Shown: positions 34,212 through 46,532 of the stretch, in pieces
Numbering within the stretch: the stretch's first letter is position 1
Layout: the number at the start of each line of letters is the position of its first letter
Assembly: GCA_023374025.1 (NCBI GenBank)
Contig: SIJG01000023.1
Location: 543,197 to 607,196 of the forward strand
Length of the DNA: 64,000 bases
Direction of reading: 5' to 3'
Source: Heterodera schachtii
Lineage: Eukaryota > Nematoda > Chromadorea > Rhabditida > Heteroderidae
The notes under the pieces: model-generated
Seen by the model: the letters and a program-made list of their open reading frames with translations, nothing else
What the model was told of the DNA's origin: nothing
Database searches by the model: none
Position numbers and translations under genes: made by a program

Positions 34212-37200
34212 ATGGACGGCTTAATTATCGTCAATTTGACCATTTTTATTGCTTTACTCTTAAAATTGACTTATGGCCAAGACACTGACGGAGTTGAGGT
34301 GGTGAAATGGATTTTACAATAACGGATTAATGCTGCATTTATTTGGCTAAAACCAACGTGGACTTTCAGCAGAAAATACCGTAGATAAATATACCGTATT
34401 TTTGAATAAATTTTTAAACTTTCAATTAATAGGGCTTCAAAATTCGATGCCATTGCCATAGTAATTGTATATTTATTGAAGAATGGCTTAAAAAAATAAG
34501 GAAATTAATAAATTTTAATGAAATATTTTTACAATAATAATAATAATAAAGATAATGATCAAATACGGTATTCGCTACTTCAGAAAATACGGTAGCCATG
34601 GGTTTAAGAATTATGAATTAAATAATAATCATAATTACCTTAATTTTATAGCAATTCAAAATCCGGTTCAAAAACATTGACTTGAATTGTCGGATGGAAT
34701 TTGAAAATGGATGTCCAAGCGGAACCAAACTGATAATGCTGATTTTGTCGCGAAGAAACGGCTTTGAGAGGAGAAGCTTAATCCGAGAGTCGTGGATGAA
34801 AGACGCAGTGAATTTTTTAAAATATAAATATTTTAAATCATTTAAAATTTTGAATTTTTGGCACTTGGCCAAGTGTGGCGTTTTCTGATTGCCGACAAAT
34901 CGTCGCAAGGAGAAGCGGACAATGTGCAACAACAACTGAACGAGGAACAGAAGAAGCATGGCGATTTGGTGCTGTTGCGCGGTTTTATGGATGAGTACAT
35001 TAATTTACACTTCAAAGTAAGTTGTTAATCAATGAATTAATTAATTAATTGTTATAATTTAAATAATTAATTAACTCGATAGTTATTTAATAATTAATTA
35101 ATTAACAATGTAATTGGATTGTTGTTATTCAATTGCCCCGTCAATTTATCAATTAATTAATTGACTTTGTTAATTAATTAATTAATTAATTTATTTACAC
35201 TGTTAATTAATTAATTGACCCTGTTAATTAGTTAATTAATTAATTAATTTACACTGTTAATTAATTAATTGACGCTTAATTAGTCAATTAATTCATTGCC
35301 AGATGTATGGTGGCTTTGTGTGGCAACAACGGCACTGTGCCGGTGCCGAATGGCTGATTAAAGTGGACGACGACACGGTGGTCCATCTTCCCCGGATGGC
35401 CCATTGGATTGAAAACAAATTTCGGCACATTGCCACAAAACATCCGCTGCTATTTGTCGGCGTTGGGGGGCCTCGTCTTCCTTTACGGGACATAGGTGGC
35501 CCTTTCCAGAAATGGTCAGTTAACGGCGTCGTGACTTTAGGGACCCACGCGTTTCGGCGCCAGCTCTTTTTTCCACGATAGCTTTTTTCTTTGGCATCCA
35601 AATCCAATAATCTTGGTATCATTTGAAAGCTCTTAACATGCTTATTAGCCTAACAAAAAACAAAAAGATTTTTAAGCCTGGAAAAAGTTTTATGAAGAAA
35701 AAACTTCAAAAATTTCGCCTTTTCGCAATTTTCATGTATAACTTTTTTGTAATTCTCTAATCGCGAAGCAATAGCTTAGAAAAATCTTCTAAATAGATTA
35801 AGCTTTCGAATGACACCAACAATGTTGGATTTGGTTTACAAAGAAAAAAGTTATATCCAAAAACATGCTGGCGCCGAAACGTCAGCGCCAAAACACAGTG
35901 GACCCTGACTTTAGGCTGTGTGTTTACTGGATTTGTAATTACGGAGTTTTTAATTACCGGAAAACCGTAACCCTTGATTACGGTAGGCCTTAAAACGCCG
36001 TAATTTTTTGTATTTCGAATAAATAATAATAATAATAATAAATAAAATCGTTGGCCAAATTTAATTTGATTTTAAAATCTTTGGATAGAGCGAGTAGAGA
36101 CGACACTTCTATTGTGAATTTTTTTTTAATATTACGCGCCGATAGCGAAAGATAAAAGTTGTGGGGCTTCAAAATAGAAATTTTAGGCCTAACTAAGGGC
36201 AGTGTCCAACAAATTCTGCGGCGAGATTTTGTCGCCGCGAGATTTCGGCGGCGAGATTTAGTCGCGGCAAGATTTCGGCGGCGAGAATTCGGGCGGCAAG
36301 ATTTCGGCGGCGAGATTTCGGGCGGCGAGATTTAGTCGCGGCAAGATTTCGACGGCGAGAGTCAGCGTCGAGATTTGTCCCGGCGGCGAGATTTCGGCGG
36401 CGAGATTTTGTCGCCGCGAGATTTCGGCGGCGAGATTTAGTCGCGGCAAGATTTCGGCGGCGAGAATTCGGGCGGCAAGATTTCGGGCGGCAAGATTTGC
36501 GAGAATTCGGGCGGCAAGATTCGGGCGGCAAGAATTTCGGGCGGCGAGATTTAGTCGCGGCAAGATTTCGACGGCGAGAGTCAGCGTCGAGATTTGTCCC
36601 GGCGAGATTTCGGCGGCGAGATTTTGTCGCCGCGAGATTTCGGCGGCGAGATTTAGTCGCGGCAAGATTTCGGCGGCGAGAATTCGGGCGGCAAGATTTC
36701 GGGCGGCGAGAATTCGGGCGGCGAGATTTCGGGCGGCAAGATTTCGGCGCCGAGATTTCGGGCGGCGAAATTCCGACGGCGAGATTTGTCCCGGCGAGAT
36801 TTCGGTTGCGAGATTTCGGGCGGCTAGATTTAGTCGCGGCAAGATTTCGGCGGCACGTTTTGTCGCTGATAATAATTTTTAAATTTGAAAACAAAATCTG
36901 GCACTTTTCCACAGGTCCGTCTCCCGTGAAATGTACCCGGGCGAAATGTACCCACCGTTTGTGCTCGGCGGCTTTTATATGGCAACCACAGAAACTGTCA
37001 AGACTGTCTTAGCCCAAACTCACAAAATCAATGCGCTTTTTCTGGAGGATGTGATGTACACGGGCATTTTGGCCGAGTTGGCAAATGCCACCGTTTTGGA
37101 CCAAAGAGGGGAACATTTTTGTTTTAACAGTGAACAGTTTTGGCACTCAAAAAAGGTAGGTAAATGCTTGTGAGATACTGGTCGAGACCAAACATTTCCC

Positions 37201-37753
37201 GAGACTCGCTCGAGACCGAGACCAAAAAGCCCCGAGATTTTTCTCGAGTCGAGCACTCGAGACCAAGACTCTCGAGCATCACTAATAAATGCCAGTTTCA
37301 ATGGCATTCCATTAAAATTCAAGGTGCCTAGCCATACCCTTCGCTTCGGGGGGGTGGGGTCTGAAGTCAAAAATTCGATTTTTAGGGGTGTGTTTTTCTT
37401 TTTTTGAAATTTCCAATTAGGGGGGGGGTGGGTATTTTACAAAATTTTTCGACCGTTTTTCGCCAAAAAAAATTCTATTTTTTGCCATTTTGGTCTCCAT
37501 TTTTCAAAAATACGGTAAAATGGGGGTCCGGCGGTGCAAAAATTTTCAAAAAATTTGCTGAAAATTTTTACTTTTTTGGGTTTCGAGGCCCCCTGGCTAC
37601 GCCCTTGTTAAAATTTAAAAATAATTAATCAAAAAATGATTTAAGTTGATCTGTGTGGACGGAGTGCCGAAACTTTTTGCCGTTTTTGCTGCAAAAAATC
37701 GAGCGCAAATTGAGCAGAATTTTGAAGAGTTGAAGAAAATAAAATGCACATAA
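34212..37753 (+). CDS. GT31-family beta-1,3-glycosyltransferase
   Basis: A Golgi/secretory enzyme of the beta-1,3-galactosyl/GlcNAc-transferase superfamily. Exons: 34212-34298 (MDGLIIVNLTIFIALLLKL, a signal or anchor), 34652-34807, 34874-35016, 35303-35514, 36915-37155 and 37646-37753 (stop 37751-37753); about 315 residues. Motifs: LILSRRNGFERRSLIRESW; LRGFMDEYINLHFK; metal-binding KVDDDTVV; KWSVSREMYPGEMYPPFVLG; and EDVMYTGIL, matching the conserved E-D-V of the family. The join between exons 2 and 3 needs an unusual intron (see finding), since no GT-AG pair keeps frame there. The intron 35515-36914 contains a hairpin transposon and a large GC-rich array. The substrate cannot be predicted. 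Confidence 0.85.
35540..35905. mobile_element. Dispersed hairpin element (CGTTTCGGCGCCAGC arms), 8-bp duplication TGACTTTA
   Basis: The clearest copy of the family. Outer arms CGTTTCGGCGCCAGC (35550-35564) and its complement (35867-35881). The core contains AAATCCAATAATCTTGGTAT and its mirror. The flanks read TGACTTTA then GGGACCCAC, and GTGGACCC then TGACTTTA, giving an 8-bp duplication (35532-35539, 35906-35913) and ends GGGWCCAC-like. In a GT31 intron. Confidence 0.8.
36200..36862. repeat. GC-rich tandem array (GGCGGCGAGATTTCG)n in GT31 intron
   Basis: About 660 bp of 15-20-bp variants such as GGCGGCGAGATTTCGG, GGGCGGCAAGATTTC and TTTAGTCGCGGCAAGATTTC, with a higher-order unit of about 240 bp present twice or more (compare 36230-36430 with 36410-36600 and 36620-36700). 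It is open on both strands because the unit lacks stops; the long Arg/Asn/Leu-rich frames across it are artefacts. It ends 50 bp before the acceptor at 36915. Confidence 0.9.
37181..37283. mobile_element. CTCGAG hairpin element, diverged copy
   Basis: TGGTCGAGACC ... CCCGAGACTCGCTCGAGACC ... TCTCGAGCATCACTA resembles the 24230-24513 family ends with several changes. It lies in the last GT31 intron. No target-site duplication detected. Confidence 0.55.
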
Positions 37754-37876
37754 AGGAAATAGCAAATGAAAAAATAAAAATAAATAAATATTATAATTTT
37801 TCCCAATTAAAAATTTAATTGCAAATTAAATTAAATGATAAGAAATTATTATCAAATAATAATTATATTTGATAAC

Positions 37877-38429
37877 TAGGGATACGATTTTTAGGCACTA
37901 AATACCGCCAAAATAGGTAGGTCTTAGGCTCTAAAAAACCCCCAAAATAGGCACTAAAAATGGAAAATAGGCACTAAAAACCCTCTAATTTAGGGGGTGT
38001 AAAATGACAAAATTTTATTCAAAAAAGTAAAAAAATTAGACCAAATCAGTATTGAGATAATAAATATTTTTTAAATCATTAATTCTTGTCAATAAATAAA
38101 TAAATAAATTTTGGAGAAGAATTTTTGAAAAATTTTTCATTTCTTAGGGGTATATTTTTGAAAATTTTCGAGTCGATTCTTAGGGTGTATTTTTCGTTTT
38201 TATTGCATTTTTGTTAATAATTTTGGGCAAAACGCCAAAATAGGCAAAAATAGGCTCTTTCAAAATTTTTTAGGCTTATTAGGCACTAAAAATAAAAGCC
38301 TAGAAAATAGGCACTAATAACACGAAAAGTAGCTTAACAACAGCCCAAAAAAACATGTTTTTCGTGCGTTTTCAGGCCACGGGGAGCTCAGGAAAAAAAA
38401 TAGGCTTTTGCCTAAAAATCGTATCCCTA
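37877..38429. mobile_element. hAT-like MITE built of ATAGGCACTAAAAA words, 8-bp duplication TTGATAAC
   Basis: A 553-bp element with perfect 20-bp inverted termini TAGGGATACGATTTTTAGGC. TTGATAAC is duplicated exactly at 37869-37876 and 38430-38437. The interior reiterates AATAGGCACTAAAAA and CGCCAAAATAGG. No coding frame. Confidence 0.92.
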
Positions 38430-38907
38430 TTGATAACCATTCTTAAGCAAATTATTTATTTGGAACGAAAAAATTTGTCTTGATTTTTTAGAAAAAAATA
38501 TGGACATAATTTTAATAAAATTTCCAAAAATTGTTAAAAAATATTTTTTAAATCAAAGATAAAAAATTTATAATAAATATTTTATAAAATTTATTGTTTA
38601 AGATTGAAAAAACATTCAAAGCCTTAGGCTTCGGCTTGCTTAAAAATCCCCCGAAATTATGATGTTTTTAATGGAAATGATTAAATATTATTTATGATTT
38701 CATTCACATTCACATTGTCAAATAAAATTTTAAACAAATAAAAAAACAATTAAATTTTTAAATGCGAAAATAACGGAGGAAAAAGGAAATAAACTATTTG
38801 TTTTGTTAATTTGTTAATTAAGTACTGTTAAACATTGTTCAAGGACACCCGGAAAATGGAATTATTATTAATGGTCACAAAAAAGTGGGGGAATTGGGGG
38901 CGGAACG

Positions 38908-39268
38908 GGCCAGTTCCGTCTGGCCAGTTCCGTCTGAGCCAAGTTTAGACCATCATAACTTTTTTCTTTGTTGACCAAATCCAACCAAGTTGGTATCATT
39001 CGAAAGCTCTTAACAAGCTTTATCGGCTTCCCAAAAATCACAAAGAAATACCGACATCTAAAAAGATATAAATTAAAACATACAAAAATTCTGACTTTTT
39101 GGTAATATTCATGTTGCAATTTTTTTTATAGGTTGTTCAATCGCTTAGAAATAGCTTATCAAAAGCTTCTAAACATGCATAGCTTTCGAAGATGCCAAAT
39201 TTATAAAATTTGGCCTACTGAAAAAAAAGTTATAATGCTTTAAGCTTGGCTCAGACAGAACTGACCCC
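38908..39268. mobile_element. Dispersed hairpin element, GCCAGTTCCGTCT-armed copy
   Basis: The left outer arm has GGCCAGTTCCGTCT twice and then GAGCCAAG. The right arm is the complement of CTTGGCTCAGACAGAACTGA. The core (AACTTTTTTCTTTGTTGACC, TTGGTATCATTCGAAAGCTC) is shared with the GGCGCC-armed copies, while the outer arm is not. Confidence 0.75.
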
Positions 39269-39439
39269 TACCGAATGGGAGGGGGGCTAAACATGGACAG
39301 ATGGCCACCAATGTTTTAAATTATTATTAATTATAATTTTAAAAATGGCGAAAAGTGGCATTTTGTCCCATTAATTGAGCCGCCATCTGTCCATTAAAAG
39401 TGCTAATAATGATGAGGAAGGACAAAAGAAGGACACACG

Positions 39440-39725
39440 TACACAAATTAGTCCAGATTTTTGACCATTTGTTTAGGATTTTTCAGGCATTTTTCGACCA
39501 TTTGTCCTTAAATTTAGCAAATTTTGACTATTTGTCCTGGACATTTCAGACATTTTTCGAACATTTGTCCTGGACATTTCAGACAATTATTGTCCTGGAC
39601 ATTTCAGACATTTTTCGACCATTTGTCCTGGACATTTCATATATTTTTCGTTCATTTGTCCAGGACATTTCAGACAATTATTGTCCTGGACATTTTAGAC
39701 ATCTTTTCGACCATTTGTCCTGCCC
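39440..39725 (+). repeat. Tandem repeat, about 33-bp unit, GGACATTTCAGACATTTTTC
   Basis: Seven to eight degenerate copies of TGTCCTGGACATTTCAGACA then TTTTTCGACCATT, with an alternating 22-bp short form (ACAATTATTG). It directly abuts the 3' end of the prolyl 4-hydroxylase gene and could lie in its 3' UTR. Confidence 0.85.
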
Positions 39726-39750
39726 AATTGTCCCGCCACGCTTCGATTGA

Positions 39751-42700
39751 TCAGAATGGTCGCGTGTCGCCCACAAACTGTTCCTCAACACCCTGCTTCA
39801 ACGCGCATGGCCTGACAAACTCTTGGCCCGTTTCATGAAGCCATTTGTTGGACACCCATTTGACGCCCGTCAGCACCGGACAAGCGGCCTAAATGGACAA
39901 AAATAAAATTGAAAATGCCAAATTTTAGTGGGAGTGCCGGTCGAGAAATTAGATAATTAATAATCCGGCATGGTTTAATAGCAAACAATGCCAATTTTTA
40001 GTGTATCTGAGTAAATGGCTAAAAATAGACAAATGAAAATTGCTAAAATACCAATTTCTGTTCTGAGTTTAAAACTTGGAAAACATTCTATAATTGGCTT
40101 GGAGAGTCCCTCAAAAATAACATAATTGGATAAATTCTAATTGCTTCAAGAAAGTTTTAGGCCATTTTTTATTAAAGGTTTAATTTTTCAAAAAATGCCA
40201 AATAATTAATAAATAATGGAAAAAACCAGTGAAAAATTTTTTGAATCTGTGGTACAAAAAATCCGCGCCCCTAGTGATTTTACGTGTCGCGTTCGCATGT
40301 CGCCCGCGCCGTCGCGCAACAAATTGTACCAGAACAGCGCGTCATGGATGGTCGGCGCCACGCCCGTCTCCAAGTCGGTGTACACCGTCAGACCGCCCTT
40401 CTTCGGCTGTGACATCTGTGAGAGAGATAGGGGGAGTAATTTTTCAAAAAACGAGGGTTGGCATGCCCCGAGGGTTGGAATAAATTTGGCACAAATATGC
40501 CTTGGTACATTTTGACACCGAAAAATGGTGGTGAGGGGGTTACTGTAAGCGAGAGGGTTGCCACTGTAAGGCGATATCGCATGAGAAATGCGAGATAAAT
40601 TTAGAGATTCGCCGAAAAATCTTAAAGAGAAAACAAGAATCGAAATTCAAGACCAAGAAATGATTCCGAAAAAACATAACGAGACCGAGAAATGAAAAAA
40701 AAACGCGAAAAATGCGAGAAATTTACCAAAAGTAATTTACACGAAAAAATATCGCGAGAAATAAACACGAGAAATAATTTTTAAGAAAAAAATAAACTTT
40801 TTTTTTAAACTTTTTTTCCTATTATTTAATAATAATAAAAAAACTATTTATTAAAAAAAATAAATAAAAAAAGACAAAAAAAATAAAATAAAAAAAGAAA
40901 CCAATAAAAACGAAAACGAAAGACGAGATTTATGAAAAGTAATTTGCACAAGAAATGATCCCGAGAAAAATACACGAGAAATTGTCCCAAGACCGAGAAA
41001 TGAAATGCCGAGTCCAACCATGGCATATATGCTCATTAGCATTGTATTGGACAACAAAACGTACATAGAACAACACGGTGGCAATGCGATTGCCCTTCCC
41101 TTTGTAGGGACTCTTTTCGCCGCTCTGAAATTTTGAAAAAAATTTTTTTTAAAGAATTTCATGTTTTTTGACCCTCGCAAAATCGAAGTGCGGGTCGTAG
41201 TGTCCACCAATGCCGTAATTGGCCACTTGGAGTTCCTCGGCCGACTCCATGTCCAAATTGGTCATCTCCTGGCAGGTGGCATTAATGGATTATAATTAAT
41301 TAAAATTAATAATTAATTAATTTAATAAACAAATTTTAATTTTATTTTTTTATTTGATAAAACATTAAGAGAAGAATAATTTATTAACAAATATAATAAT
41401 TTATTAATGATTTAAATTAAACTAACTTCTTTTATTTCTTTAAATTCATTTTAAATTAATTATAAATTGATGAATTATAATTATTCCTAATTGGCTATTA
41501 ATTAGAGTCCAATTACGAAGTATTTACTGTAATATTATTGAACAATTAAAACATTTATTTAAATTGTCCTTTGATTTCTTTGAGATTCATTCAAATTAAT
41601 TATTATTCAATTATTTTTTACCATTTTATTAATACTTTGCCCCATTCACGTGAAATTTCGATGAAATTAAATCTTTAATCTTCTTTGAATTCATTTAAAA
41701 TTAATTATTCAATTAATTAATTGTGTAATTAACCCTAATTGCCTGTTAACTCGTGTCCAATTATTAATTTATTGTAATATTGAAATATTTATTATCTTTT
41801 TTAAACTTTAATTATCCTTTATTTCATTGAAATTCATTCAAATTATTACTCATTAATTAATTATTAATTTATTTTTTTATTTTTTACCCATTTATTAATT
41901 ATTACATTTTGCACCACTCACGTGAATTCGTCGATTAATGCGCTCAATTATCGGATGCTCATCTCCCTTGAGCCATGCCGATTTGCTGATGCGATACGAA
42001 GCGAATTCCAATCCGCCGGTGCGCGAATTTTGCACTGTCGCACGACGGAGCTGAAAATTTACTTTTTAAAAATTTTTTTTTTGGCAAAATGTCCCAATTT
42101 TTTTAAAAATATTTTCCTGAATCTTTGACAACATTTTGATTGAATATTCAGTTCTTGAATTTCGATGCAGTGAACATTTGCTTAATTGCTCCCCTAATTA
42201 TTAAATTGTCGTTTCGATTTGCTGTGACGGCATTATCTCAATGGCACATTTTCTGATCATATTTGGTTGATCTGGCTGATCGGTGTTTTATGTGCCTATG
42301 TTTAATTGTTTGATCAGTCCGTTTGTTGTCTAATCATTTTTTCAATGTTTTTTTTTTGGCCCAATTAATTAGGTTTATTTAATAACTAGTTCGTTAGTTC
42401 TAATTCTTTTTCAATCTTTTAAGTTGTTTCTGTCCCAATTGATTTGATAAATCGTCTGATCAGTCCATTTGTTGTCTGATTCTGATCAGATTCTCTTCCA
42501 AACACCGTTGATTTTCTAATCAGTCTTTTTGTTGATCATTTTTCCAACTTTTCTGGCCAACATGATTGAATTAATTTTCTGATCAGTCAGTTTGTCTGAT
42601 CATTTTTCAGTCCTTTTTTCTGTCCCAATTGATTTGATAAATTGTCTGATCAGTCCGTTTGTTATCTGATTCTGATCAGATTCGCGTCTTACCCGTGGAG

Positions 42701-45700
42701 TGGCCAATTGTTTGACAACCGCAATTTCCGCGTCACTGATCACATTGCGGAAAACAACCACCAGCGGTTCATAATGAACAATTTCGACTTTGTGCGGTGC
42801 CAACTTTAGGTAGGGCTGTAAATAAATAATTATGTTCAAACTTGGCAGTTTTTATTTGAAGGGATTTATCAGAATCCTGGGATGATCAATGTTATCAGAA
42901 CCCCAGGAGTGATCAATGTGATCAGAATTCGGGACTGATCAGTGTGATCAAGATCATAGGGATTGACCAGTGTGATCAGAATCCCCGGAACTGATCAGTG
43001 TGATCAGAACCCCGGAACTGATCAGTGTGGTCAGAACCCCGGACCTGATCAGTGTCCGCCCCACTGATCGCATCGCATTGGTCCTGAGCATTTTTCTCGA
43101 TATCTCTTTATGATTGTGGTGCTTTTTGCGTGTCCAAAAAGATAAAAGCTCAATCTGATCACTTTTCTATTGGCATCATTGATCAGTTACTGTGATATTC
43201 TCGACTACTGTACTGTTATCAGTTTTGCTCTTGGCCCAATTCATTGTTGTCCAAACTCAGAATTTTTTTTTCAAAATTTGACTCTCGATTATTCAACTGA
43301 TCAGCAGGGCGGGGGTATTTTTCGCTGATCCATACGCCCACCTTATCACGCTTGAAATAACAGTAGAGTTTAGAAGCATTTGTGGGCGAAATCTCGAACT
43401 CGCCACGGCATAAACTGCAACAAAAAACGATCGAAAGCGAAATGCCAAACATGTTTTTTTTCAAATCCCATTTTACCGTAACCCTTACCGTTCAAATGCG
43501 TCCCGTTCGGGAATGTCGTTGAACCGTTTGCGTTCATTTTGAATTTCTGGCAACTCGTCAAGGCTGGCCAACTCATCCGCTGTCATATGGTCCTCGTACC
43601 ATTTGACATTGCCTGTGAGGGAAGTGGCAATTTTCGGAGGGATTTCCCGGGATTTCGATTTTAAATCTCCGAGTTTTTTGTTCAACAACCGGAACCAGGC
43701 TTCGGCATCGATCCTGAGTCGGAAGAGTCTGAGTCTCGAGTTCCGGGGTAAAATCTCGGTTAAAACCCCAATTGTCGGTCTCGAATCTCGGTTTCAATTT
43801 GCCAATTCACGGTCTCGAGTTTCGGGACAGACTTTTTGGCTTTATACTCGGTGATAAAGTTCTGTTTCATTGGGCAAAGCATCGGTCTCGAGAAATTTCG
43901 CTCTCGACCCCCCCCCCCCCACTAATTGCCAGGGCATTTTGTTTTGACGTTCCATTTTTGGCACCACCGCGCTGCACCCACCGGCGGCACGCGGATGGCC
44001 GGGCGCCAGCCGGACCAGCCACTTGGTCATGGTCAGTGCCCGCTTCTGGTTGCCCTGCTGGTAGAGCGCGTAGGCCAGAAATTCGAGAATGTCCGCCTCG
44101 AGCGCGGCGGACGGGTCGCGGCGGAGCGCCTCCTGCATCCACTCCAGCGTGTAGTAGTAGTCCTTGAAAAACAGCAGATTATCATTGGAAAATCGCGCGG
44201 GGTTCGAGATTCTCGATCCGGGTAGGACCTAACTGGGTGAGTTCTAATTAGGGGCAATTAATCCGTAATGCGTGTAATTAGGGGCGAAAACCAGTACTGA
44301 ACATAACCGGGTTTCAATTACGGAAATCTATAATCCATATGATCCATTGTAGCGTGAAAACAGTTAATTGGGTGGTGAGTTTTCGAGACTCTTGACCCGG
44401 ACAGGACGTAACTGAGTGGGCCCTGATTACCTTTTGGTTGTAAGCGGCTCGTCCAATCTCGAAACAGTCGTTGGCATTCAGCTCCTTGGCCACACTTTCA
44501 CCATCCACAAATCCGTTGGCCAGGTCAGTCGTCTTCAACTTGTAGGTGTCCTGTGGATAAATGAGTTTTCTGATCAGTTAATCAGTCCATGAATGATCAG
44601 TATATGGAAAGACCACTTAATTGTTGATCAGTTTGGTGATCAGTTTGGTCGTCTAAAATCAGATGGTCGTACCAAAACCGATCACATGCTTTTTGAACCG
44701 ATTTGAAGCCTTTGATCAACAATGAACTGATTAGAATTCGACCGACCGAACCGTTTGTTTAAGTGTTTGGCTGGTCCACAAAAAAACTGATTAAAGCCTT
44801 TGATCAGTAACAGATCAGAACGTCGATTAGACCCAGACACTACTTTCCGTCCCAAAAAAAGAGTTCCGGCAGGTAATTAGCGAGCCAATTAATTAATTTG
44901 CCTGTAAGCGGAGCAGTCCCTGTGCTGCTCCGTCAAGGTCCTCGTCGTCCGGGTATTTCACCTGTAAAAAATTGAATTTTCAAATTTTAAATCTCCGTTT
45001 TCTCTCACCGCGTTCGCCTCTCTGACGCCGGTGATGTTTTTGATGAATTGATCGCCCGGGTTGGCGTTCATCAGCTGCCTGATCCGTTGCCAGTCGCGCG
45101 TCAGCCGCTTGATCAGCAAATACGCGTTCACCGGGTTCATCACAGAATCCTCCTGTGTTTATGGTGGGGGGGGGGGGAAGCGGGATCAGAGTGATCAGGA
45201 TTTTTGGAAAATTAAAAATCAATTTGGGTTCAGTGGATCCAATATGGCCGAGATCAGAAAAGGGAAACGGATAGAGGAAAGCAAAGACCGAAGGTCGAGG
45301 GAATTTGTGTCCAAAATCTGTGTGATCAAGAACTGGAAGTGATCGCGAGAGAATAACTCGTGATTGGAATCCGAGGACCGAATTAAAAGCGGGAAGCCGG
45401 TGATGCCCCTTTTGGCACAATGCCATGCCATGCCATACATCTACTTCGCCGGGCTCCAGCTGCACACTGTGCTGTTGCCCGCTGGCGTTGTGCCTCGACT
45501 CCGTCAACGACTTGGCGTACTGCTCGGCGAACCTGCAATTAATTGGCCATGATTAGGCTTAAGCCAAATAATCTGTGCTGAACTCGGGCATAATCTTTTT
45601 GCCAAATCCGGCACAGCCCTGTAGCAATTTTTCGAGGGGTTCGAGAAAAGCATTTTAGCGCGAAACAAAACGCAAAAAAAATTTGAGAATCGAGAACGAG

Positions 45701-46309
45701 GATTATTGACTTAGAAACTGAGACCCAAAAAAAAAAAACGAGAAATTCGAAATTTAGAATTGAAAGTGAGACTGAAAAATAGTCTCGAGAACAAAGAGCC
45801 AAAAACCCGAGAAATTTCGTGAGACGAGAATCGAAAAGCGACACCAAAAATTGACCGAAAACGAAAAATTCTCAATTTACAATCGGGAATTGGATCGAGA
45901 AATATTCTCAAGAACCGAGACCCAAAAAACCCGAGACATTTCTTAATTTGCACACCTAGAATTTGTGGGTCTCCAAATGTTGGCTCTCAAATTTTGGTCC
46001 TGATTTGAACCCAAGCTTAATCCTTGTGTAAAATTTTAAAAATTTCAAAATATATATATATCCCCCCCACTCGCTGAGCTGGACAAGCCGTGCCCGCTCC
46101 GCCTCAATGTACTGCTCGATGATGTCGGAAGTCGAGGCCGACTCGGAGGCCAACAAATTCTCCAAGTCCACCATGGCGGTGAACACGTCCGCAACCGCAA
46201 CACGGAGCACCGAAGCGGAAGCAAAAAGCAGTAGCATCAGCAGAGACGACGGAAGAAGCAGTGATGGCGCCGCCACCAATTGCTTGTTGTTATTGACGGA
46301 AAATTGCAT
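39751..46309 (-). CDS. P4HA: Collagen prolyl 4-hydroxylase alpha subunit
   Basis: An Fe(II)/2-oxoglutarate dioxygenase of the ER that hydroxylates proline in (cuticle) collagens, normally working with protein disulfide isomerase. Fourteen exons, transcript order: 46309-46071, 45532-45445, 45152-45009, 44961-44902, 44550-44431, 44162-43982, 43612-43489, 43414-43342, 42815-42693, 42050-41922, 41268-41173, 41124-41065, 40415-40284 and 39888-39751; 568 residues. It has a signal peptide (LLMLLLFASASVLRVAVA), an N-terminal dimerisation region, a TPR-like peptide-binding region (DILEFLAYALYQQGNQKRAL) and the catalytic domain. Iron ligands are His and Asp in GGHYDPHFDF and His in TRHAACPVL. The 2-oxoglutarate Lys lies in GVKWVSNKWLH. 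The intron after 44902 starts with GC (CAG|GCAAAT). Homologous to C. elegans dpy-18/phy genes. Confidence 0.95.
42860..43070 (+). repeat. Tandem repeat, about 28-bp unit, GATCAGAACCCCGGAACTGA
   Basis: Six to seven degenerate copies of GATCAGAACCCCGGAACTGA then TCAGTGTG in a P4HA intron. Part of the TGATCA-rich class found across the window. Confidence 0.8.
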
Positions 46310-46532
46310 TTTTTGAATTTGCGTGCCTCTGGCGTTGTGTTAGGGTAATTAAATGCTTTTTTTTGAGTTAGCGCGCCTCTGGCGTTTCACCGCACAGGCA
46401 CTTGGCGTTTTCTTTTTTCTAAAAATCCACACAAATTTTAAGGCTTCGGAAATTTCGCACTACATAAGTGGGCCGACTCGGCTTTTCAATTTTAAATTGG
46501 CTTTCCCCGAATGATTTCAATAGTTTAGACCG
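46310..46532. promoter_or_regulatory. Short upstream region of P4HA between start codon and minisatellite
   Basis: Only about 220 bp separate the P4HA ATG (minus strand, 46309) from the 29-bp array. A 12-bp sequence GCGCCTCTGGCG / GTGCCTCTGGCG occurs twice (46323-46334, 46372-46386). No TATA box recognised. The basal promoter must be here or within the array. Confidence 0.35.

Larger units (their letters stand above)
37754..39750. other. Intergenic region between GT31 and prolyl 4-hydroxylase genes (convergent)
   Basis: No gene seen. It contains the hAT-like MITE 37877-38429, the hairpin copy 38908-39268 and a 33-bp tandem array (39440-39725) just downstream of the prolyl 4-hydroxylase stop. 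The rest is AT-rich. Confidence 0.6.

Noticed and set aside
36193..37012. Long Arg/Asn/Leu-rich frames (up to 239 codons) in the GT31 intron
   Set aside because: Translation of a GC-rich word array; the real gene runs on the plus strand and splices over it.
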